The translations under genes were made by a program, and so were the position numbers. The notes below the pieces were generated by a model, which saw nothing but the letters and a program-made list of their open reading frames with translations, did not search any database and was not told the DNA's origin. Positions 56,073 to 64,000 of a DNA stretch of 64,000 nucleotides are shown here, piece by piece. The number at the start of each line of letters is the position of its first letter. Positions within the stretch are counted from its first letter, which is position 1. The stretch is from Stratiolaelaps scimitus (lineage: Eukaryota; Arthropoda; Arachnida; Mesostigmata; Laelapidae). The stretch is taken from the NCBI GenBank assembly GCA_019614645.1, contig JABWDB010000035.1, positions 1,798,001 to 1,862,000 of the forward strand, given 5' to 3'.

Positions 56073-58393
56073 CTTCCTACTCATAGGGGCGGCTGCGGCG
56101 GCGGCGGACCGATGGTGGGTATGACAGACACCTTTTTGGGTATCTAGTGATATCGAGAGTCGACTTATAGAGAGTAGATATAGAAAGCTGTTATTTTGTT
56201 AATACTGTTGCCGTTATTGAGATAGTTCTTATATATATATACATACATACATATATATATATATACACACACATATATGATTATATTAAGAGAAATAATA
56301 AGACAATAATAAGAATTATTATTAATAATAATAATAACAACAACAACGTAATAAAGAGAGATGATGATTAACGACGATGCAAAGATGTTAACGGTGGTGA
56401 CATGGTGATGATGATCTTATATATAATATTATTCTTAGGAGAATTGTTACTAAACTAGTGTAAAAGCATCGTGATTACGAAGGATGAATATATAAATATA
56501 TATATATATATATAATTAACACATACATTAATATAGCGGCAGCAAAAGCAGAAATTACGTCACCGACACGATAGCAAAATAGCATTAATAGGTGAACTAC
56601 AGAAATTATATACATACATTACACACCAGTTGGGCTGGGGCAACATAATAATAATATTAATAAATTCATTCGTAAATGATGCTGGGCTCGAATACGATGA
56701 TAACAACGAAAGTGCTCCAAAGTGGCTGCCCCGGGATCTGCAAAAATAAATAATAATAATAATAGTAATAATAATAAAAGGAAATTGTTCAGTTAGGATG
56801 AGACACCACATCTATTGATCATACGAAACTAGGAGAGAAATCGTTTAGAACATTGAGTGCTACCATTGAGCCATCTCAAAGCTACTGATGAAGCTACCCT
56901 TAGTGCAAACAGACTTGTGAACCCCGAACCTAGGGCAAACCCGGTCGAAAGAACAACACGAAGGCGATTCATAATGACGACATATACAAATGACGACAAG
57001 GCTAATCAAAAATCGAAAATCAACAACGGCGACACCGAGCGCGTTAGCAACGGACAACTGGCCGAAGAACGGATGTAAACTCGACAACAGATATGGCCAG
57101 AGGCTAAAATCTAACTGAAAAATGAACAGCAGCAACAACAACAACAATAGCAACAACTGCATCAGGAATAACAAACACAACAATATTAGAATATTAGCCA
57201 CGAAGCAAGAAAGCTGGCACAACTCAAAACAATTATTGATTCAATTGGGAAAATGAAGCCTGGAACAGATTCGTAACAAACACGCGAGCCCCCATTGATA
57301 TCATATATGCAGCGCAGATAAACAGCAAACGGACAGAGCTATATATATATATATATATATATAGCAACCGGCCATCATTAACAACAATGAACTGAAATGA
57401 CGCCAAGTATATGTGGAGCAACTCGAAAGTCAAAGAGATATTTGCCGTTGTGGTCCCCAGTTAGGGGACCCACACGTGTGCATGTACACTAAGATAATTA
57501 TTACTGTTAAAATATAATTGTTAATATATTATACATAATTACTGTTCTTACTGTTATTATGTAAGTGTTATGAATGAACAAGGCGGTGATACGAAACGCC
57601 AGTCGCATAAACACCGATGTAACGAGTGGTTAATTATTATTGGTTATTCGCAATTATTATATATCATTATTATTATTATTATTACTATTAACGTTATTAT
57701 TGTTGTTCAACGACGAAAACAAGAGAAAGACCGGTAGTTACATCTACGCAGGTTAGGTACAGGCTGAATAAAAACCTACTTGTAAGGTAGACTCGAAGCA
57801 GACGAAAGCTAGGAAAGGAATGTAATTCAATTATATTATACACAGTGAAAAAATAAGGACTATTAGTAATAATAAGCCTAGTGATATTAATAATAATAAT
57901 AATAATAGTAATGAGAATAACAATAATATAACCGTACTACCGATGATGTTAATAATGACATGCTAGTGGGTATACTACATAAATGGGTTCGGCCGCCAGG
58001 GGAACGTGTGTCCGAAGGGAATTACGCTAAGCTCAAGCAGTGTTTGCCCAGATAACAACATTGATCTATCATAAGGAGTTATGAGAGCAGCAAGGTATAC
58101 ATTGTTGATTGTTCAACACAAGTATATGATCACATAACGTATAGTGAAGCATATAGGAAATTATGATATTACAAAATAATAATTGAGTTGCCATCTGTGC
58201 TAATAATGACGCAATACCCCCCCTCCCCTTTTTACCGCTGTAGAAATCTCGACTTTTCCTGTTTAAGCTTAGGGCGGCACTCACCCAACAAATTGGAGTC
58301 CATCGTCGCTAGAATATAGAAACAGAGGAGTGATTGCTGCTGAATAACAATAATCATTGATGATAATAGCGATGATATTAGGAATGATCATAA

Positions 58394-58394
58394 C

Positions 58395-58426
<32 letters not shown>
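58394..58426. repeat. (AAT)n microsatellite
   Basis: Uninterrupted AAT over about 33 bases. Confidence 0.9.
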
Positions 58427-58427
<1 letters not shown>

Positions 58428-58719
58428 TCTCTCTAAGAGGTACTTACGGCAAAAATCATGATACACAAACGGCAACTATTGCGATAAATAACTAGAGTAC
58501 ATAGACAAGAGTGTACACCCTGTGTCGGTCATAATGAGAATAATAATAATAATAATAATAATTCTCACTATTATTAGATGCTGTTCTTCCATTGAACGCC
58601 ACCCTTCTACTCGAACTATAGTGACTGAAAGCGGCACCTGCAATAGCAATAATGATAGGCAACAAGAATAATAAGTGAAACACGCTTAGAACATACAAAA
58701 ACAAATATTCACAAGAACA

Positions 58720-58721
<2 letters not shown>

Positions 58722-58751
<30 letters not shown>
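58722..58751. repeat. (AT)n microsatellite
   Basis: Uninterrupted AT over 30 bases. Confidence 0.9.
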
Positions 58752-58756
<5 letters not shown>

Positions 58757-59799
58757 GAGGTAATATTATAATAATGATAGAATATGATTCGAAACTATAT
58801 ATATATAATGAACATTTTGCATCTCATGGATTATGGTAATGCTAATTATAATTAATAATAATGATGATGATAACAAAGTATAATAATGATAATAATAATA
58901 ATATTCATTAAACAACATTGACAATGATACTAGAATATTATTCATTTGCTTATAATCATACTGCTATTACTTACTAGGAAAACTATAGGCGGCAAATTAC
59001 AAAGCAATTAGGGGCGAGTCAGTCATATTACCGTTTCTGTACGAGACCAGCAGAAGCAGATACATACTCCGAGGCCGCGAGACGCAATAGTCGAGCGATA
59101 TTCAACCAGGTGATCTCCGGTGGAGGAGTGGATCGTAAACCGAAATCTAATATTCATAACAATAAGCGCGATCGCTACACAGAGCGAGGCCATTAGCCAT
59201 AAATGGTAACATCATATAACCTCATATTAGCTGGCGATATGTGAATGGACAAACGCCTTCGAGTTTCGAGGGCGATAAAATACTGATGGATACTGCAGAT
59301 GTAATATGCAGGTATAATTCGAATAGGTTGCAGGCTCTGTGTGACATATGAGACTCTGAGCTCTCGACAGAAATCGGGGGTCGAGAAAGAGAGAGAGAGG
59401 AGAGGGAGATATAGAGGAGCGAAGTAAAAGGTGAATAAAAGCCGTTCTTAAGGTTTGGGGTGCGCGGTCGAGCAGGGTCCCCCTATGCAATGTGACGTCG
59501 CCGGCAATGGCAGACAGTGCTGCTGCTACTGCTGCTGCTGCTGTATGGCTGCTATCATATGGCAGCCTCAAGCGAAGATGAAGATGACTGGCTATCACTC
59601 TTCAATGCGAACTATTCACTATGTTCTACCCTTCTCCGATGTGTGCTATGTCCGTGCCACAAAGTACAAGGTCCCGGCTCGACCCCGCCTGCCGACGTCG
59701 ACCCCGTGTACATTTCTGCTACTTGAGTCCACGAATTCAGTGCAACGCATGCAGACGCCGAGAGTGTTATTATTATTGTAGATACGGATAATTTGGCAC

Positions 59800-59805
<6 letters not shown>

Positions 59806-59854
<49 letters not shown>
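59806..59854. repeat. Compound (TA)n-(TG)n microsatellite
   Basis: About 36 bases of TA pass directly into about 14 bases of TG. Confidence 0.9.
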
Positions 59855-60192
59855 GTTGGTTAGAGACGATCTACCCGGGTATCGCTTATTTGCGATGATG
59901 ATATGCAATGTGTTTTTTTTTATTGTGTCAGGCCGTATGACATGATGAGGCTTAGAAGGCGTTACGTTGTTATTGTTGGTTTAGCTTTCATCCCTTTGAA
60001 CCCCGTTTCCGTTCATACAATGAGAAATATAATACACAGACGCGGCCATTTGCCGAATCGCCATCTACTGGTAACAGCTAATGTGATATTTATTGTTTGT
60101 TTATTCATTGCCTACCGCCTATCGACTTTCGTTCATTATCGATGATCATAAACTATGCACAGTCGTAACGATTACAAACACTATTATGAGAG

Positions 60193-60241
60193 TACACGCA
60201 CACACACACACGCAAACACACAAACACACACACACACACAA
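60193..60241. repeat. (CA)n microsatellite, interrupted
   Basis: CA repeats over about 49 bases with CG and CAAA interruptions. Confidence 0.9.
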
Positions 60242-61678
60242 ATAGAGAGACACACGGCCTGTCTAGAAGCATTCTTCAATTTCCACATACTTCATGGATG
60301 AACTTCACATATATGTTGACCCTTCCGATGCTTGCCGTACCTAGTGTGTCGTATATTGCTGCCAACTGCAATCATGAAGTTCAAGTCTAGCCACCAGAGG
60401 TCATTTTCCGTGCTTGCGAACTATCTGAACGGGATGCCCGTGCCGTGGCGACAACTGTACAGTCTATCTGGCTGACTGAGGTCACGTTTGAATAAGTGGG
60501 ACATAATGAATATTTTTCTCTGCTTCCTCTTCGACATCCGTAGAGAGAGAAAGAGAGCCGCGTGATCGGTAAGAGGAAGGTCTGAGCTTCTCGCCAAGAG
60601 GGAACTCCCATGGAGAGTAGAACAAGGTGCCGTGTCGCTGAGCAATATGCGAGTCTGTCTGTGTAGGGCTGGCCGGATCTCGTCAAGAACATAAAGAAAC
60701 GGCCAATAGATTCAAGGTAAAGGCGTACTTCCTCTTCGCGCCTCACCAAAGCATCTTTTTGGTAACTTATAGTGGCTTGTGGTGATACGACCGAGTGACC
60801 GGGGGCGCCCGACCGACCACAAACACAGGCCCACATCAATATAGACATACACGACTAGCAGACGTGGCGAACATAGAAACTAGACTGAACTAACAAACTC
60901 ACTAAGTAAGCAACTAACTAATAAAGACGAAATGTCGGATGCAACAACGAACCCGAACGACTGAGATAGTCAGAGCAATGCAGGAAGCAGTGAACTCAGA
61001 CAAACCGTCAGGCGGATCGTTCGGACAACCATTGTACGACTGGTAGCATCAGTACTACTAGCAGATTGTAGTGGACGATTACGAACGCTGTCTCGGCTTT
61101 TTCGGGGATTCTCGCGCGATGACGGGTCGAGATGCAAACACAGAAGCGGACTATTTACAGGCGCAATTTGCTCGCACACGGGTGTCGTCGCGTCTCAAGT
61201 GCCCGTCACGATTGATGCCGCAATAGACTGCCTGGTTTTTCCGTACCGAATCGAGTCACATCAAGACAATGGTGGAGAAGCCACGTCACTCTTTGCACTT
61301 GGCCGCTGAAGTTTTGTACAGCATATGTTTCATTTTTTCAGAAAAACAGTAGACGCTAGACGAGAAGCAAATCGCCCACGATGGCGATGGACGGCAAACT
61401 TATTCATAGGAATTAGAGCATTAATCTCTAGCGAGCAAATGACGTTGGGGTGATACGAAATGAGAAAATCGATAAAAAATTCAAGAGGACGAATGTATCA
61501 ATGCCACCTAATACAAACGACAACAATAGTAATGACATACTTGATTGACTTAAAATGGTAGATGGGCTACATCGTAACATCGAACAGACAAGCTCGGCTG
61601 TTAAACAACATACACATCGATATACACAAATATATACACTGCTATTGTTGTATTGTTATTGCTGTACAAGATTATTTA

Positions 61679-61711
<33 letters not shown>

Positions 61712-63803
61712 GAGTGCGGGTGTGTATATGTTTTGATTCTTCGTTTTTTTAAACCAGCATCATCATTGTCATTGTGATAAAATGTTAATTTTTGCTACAT
61801 ATTTATTGCGCCGTTAATACTATATATTATTGAATAAATATATTAATAATAATAATAATACTAATGGTTATTATAATGTAACAATATAATAAACAACTAT
61901 TATGCCATACACCCTGGTGGTAATAATAATAATAAATATAAAATAACTAAATAAATAAATCAATGAATAATAATGTAACGATATAATATAACTACACAGA
62001 GCTTGAGATCACAGCCACCCAACCGGGGTTGTCATGGGCATTTGTTGGACCAGTTGTTGTTGTTGTTGTCGCCGCTGCCGCCGCCGTCGTCATTGTTGTT
62101 GTTATTATTATTCGAAGGAGGCGTCATTACGTTCAAATGGATCAGCAATTAAATCAGCGTAATGGTGATTGGCGTCCTACGGAAACCACAAATAAATCGC
62201 TAACTCTTGTTAAGAGGGTCACCTTTAATTGTTGTTTGCGTTCGTGTATTCTTGGCTGTAAGTGGAGGTCTTACATCACATTTCGATTCTGAAGGGGTTA
62301 TCACGGTGCATTCGCGGGCGGACCTTTTGTTCACGCGGACACGTATCCCTATTCAAAAAGCTGAGCACGAATTATCCCGAAGAACTTCAACATACTCCTT
62401 TCTCCATTCGTTTAAGGTTAGCCAGTAGTTCAATGCCAACTAATCGATCTATCTCGTAATGATGTACTTAGCCTGGATACAAGGGTGGCTGTGTGTCTAC
62501 TAGTAATCAGCCACTCGAATAGCGAGCGGCGGCGGCCCCACAATGATGGCCATCACGCGAATCAAACTTGTTCACTCTCATTTGTCGATTGTCGCTCTAA
62601 CAACGAGGGCAACGATGTAAGCTTGCGTACTGAGGCGGTCGGCGCCACGCTTTGCCATAAATCCTCAACGCTGTAAAACTGGTCACGTCGACTCTGACTG
62701 CCTTGATTCTTACTGTCTCTTTGAGCAGCAGCAGCAGCGGCTGCTTGAAAGAGTACGCCACCTCCGACCCACGCATCCCCGCGGACTGTTCTTGGCGAGC
62801 CAACAAAAACTATATATATATCTATATATATATATATACATACATACAGGGGATTTTCGGAGTCGGTCGTGGTCTCTGACTGGGTTGCCTTTGCATAGAA
62901 CTTATAGTACAACAACTCTCACGGCTAACCGGGTCTGGTCCGGCCTTTGAGCTTAGATTAGTAGTTGATATATGATAGTTTGAGAGGCCCCGGTTATTAT
63001 TATTATTATATGATACGTAGGACAGGCAGTTCGATAGGATAACGGGATGGCGTCATAGAATTGAGATTCGGGTCGAACGAATTCAAGTCGCGCTGTCCGC
63101 TAGAAGTCATTTCCACCCCGTTTTCGATGGATAGATCGACGCTATCGAAGCAGCAGTGAGAAAGAAACATATAAATTACAGAGGCCGAAACGAGGCATAG
63201 CCGAGGTGGCAGGCGTGTAAGTGAGCATTGAAAGACGTTCTGGAACGGTTGCCGCATATGGACGATGTTTCAAAGTACGAAACGTCAACATCAGCGTTTG
63301 CCTTTTCGAAATTCTCGCCAACTGTAGTCATCGTTTGTCGTATGCATGCAAACGGTCTGGAACACTGTGAATGTCGGGACGCCGCGGCAACACCACCAGG
63401 GACGAACATGGGTTGCAAGACACTCAGATAGGTGGAGCCGTTGTTATTAATTGTAATAACATGCTTGATTAAGTCATTGAGTGTGACTAGGCGCGGCACG
63501 ATGCTAGTAACAATTTTTGATAGGTACTTGACGCGGTAAGGTTGAAACTTGAAGGTCGCTGGATACCGACGCAATATATACATGAATACATCATACATCA
63601 TGCATACGCGACTATATAAAAATAATCATGATGATATAAGAACAATGCGAACGACTGACCAGCTCGATTTGGTTCGATATTCGATGACGCTGATGGTTAC
63701 GACGAGAGTAGCGCCGATAAGAACTGCGTAGCGAGTAATAATCACTATGAGTAATGCTAATAACAAGAGAATGGGACTGTTTCGGTATATAAGTATATAT
63801 AAG

Positions 63804-63831
<28 letters not shown>
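63804..63831. repeat. (TA)n microsatellite
   Basis: Uninterrupted TA over about 28 bases, with further TA and CA runs to about 63872 and GA at about 63911-63926. Confidence 0.9.
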
Positions 63832-63835
<4 letters not shown>

Positions 63836-64000
63836 CATACATAAAAAACACACACATATATATATATATACATATAGGAAACGGTAAAAGACAATTCGTT
63901 CCACATAGAGTGAGAGAGAGAGAGAGAAAGTTGTAAACGAAGTAAGAAACTACGAATGTACGCCTTCACAAATGTGTTATTTTGCCAGCAGCAGTTACAT

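Larger units (their letters stand above)
50432..64000. other. Downstream repeat-rich DNA, possibly long 3' UTR then intergenic
   Basis: AAT, ATT, TA, CA and GA simple repeats dominate, and the GC-rich triplet islands of the left part are absent. The first ATTAAA found after the stop is at 51326 and the first AATAAA at 55086, so the 3' end cannot be fixed. Open frames such as 54608-54976, 51718-52338 and 60387-60848 (all minus strand) have no recognisable domain. No RNA gene was identified. Confidence 0.4.

Noticed and set aside
60387..60848. 153-codon minus-strand frame
   Set aside because: No recognisable domain or signal; probably chance.

Overview
The window is eukaryotic nuclear DNA, most likely from an arthropod. 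An acarine (mite) would fit, but that is an impression from composition and gene style, not a demonstrated assignment. The grounds are GT-AG introns, a Krueppel-type C2H2 zinc-finger gene split over at least six coding exons, CAG/CAA-encoded polyglutamine, and a very high density of TA, CT, CA, AAT and CAG/CTG microsatellites. There are no operons, Shine-Dalgarno sites, CRISPR arrays, or prokaryotic or phage genes. Nearly all open reading frames longer than 60 codons are by-products of simple repeats (for example Ile-Tyr runs from TA tracts and Ala, Gln or Ser runs from CAG tracts).

The one well-supported gene lies on the + strand at 42674-50431. Six coding exons join with compatible phases at GT-AG boundaries into a 683-residue protein. 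It has a long low-complexity N-terminal half (polyQ and Pro/Gly/Ser-rich) followed by five tandem C2H2 zinc fingers at about residues 498-630, then a Ser/Ala-rich tail. This is the architecture of a sequence-specific DNA-binding transcription regulator. The orthologue could not be named, so no symbol is given. The 5' leader is probably 42035-42673 or part of it. Upstream non-coding first exons may lie in GC-rich islands that end in consensus splice donors.

At the extreme left edge, on the - strand, a 56-codon open frame (1-170) runs off the window. It encodes a short Cys-containing N-terminus followed by a strong hydrophobic segment. It looks like the first coding exon of a membrane or secreted protein transcribed away from the zinc-finger gene.

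Layout: 171-4760 is unique sequence with two copies of a poly-A-tailed retroposon. 4760-10700 is a GC-rich, trinucleotide-rich island. 10700-13300 is AT-richer and holds a long imperfect hairpin. 13300-19100 is a second GC-rich island with a 52-bp CTG/CAG palindrome. 19100-22250 is unique. 22250-23610 is a small GC-rich island. 23610-35570 is gene-poor with several perfect hairpins and a tRNA-like fragment. 35570-39100 is GC-rich. 39100-42034 has the longest TA tract and a small GC-rich island. 42035-50431 is the zinc-finger gene, with retroposon fragments in introns 2 and 4. 50432-64000 is AAT/ATT/TA-rich with no recognisable gene, and may include a long 3' UTR.

No obviously novel multi-gene system was found. 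The most interesting items are the left-edge membrane-protein exon, possible in-frame alternative splicing at the 5' end and at a tandem acceptor of the zinc-finger gene, a candidate recursive splice site, three small retroposon families seen only as fragments, and several near-perfect inverted repeats.
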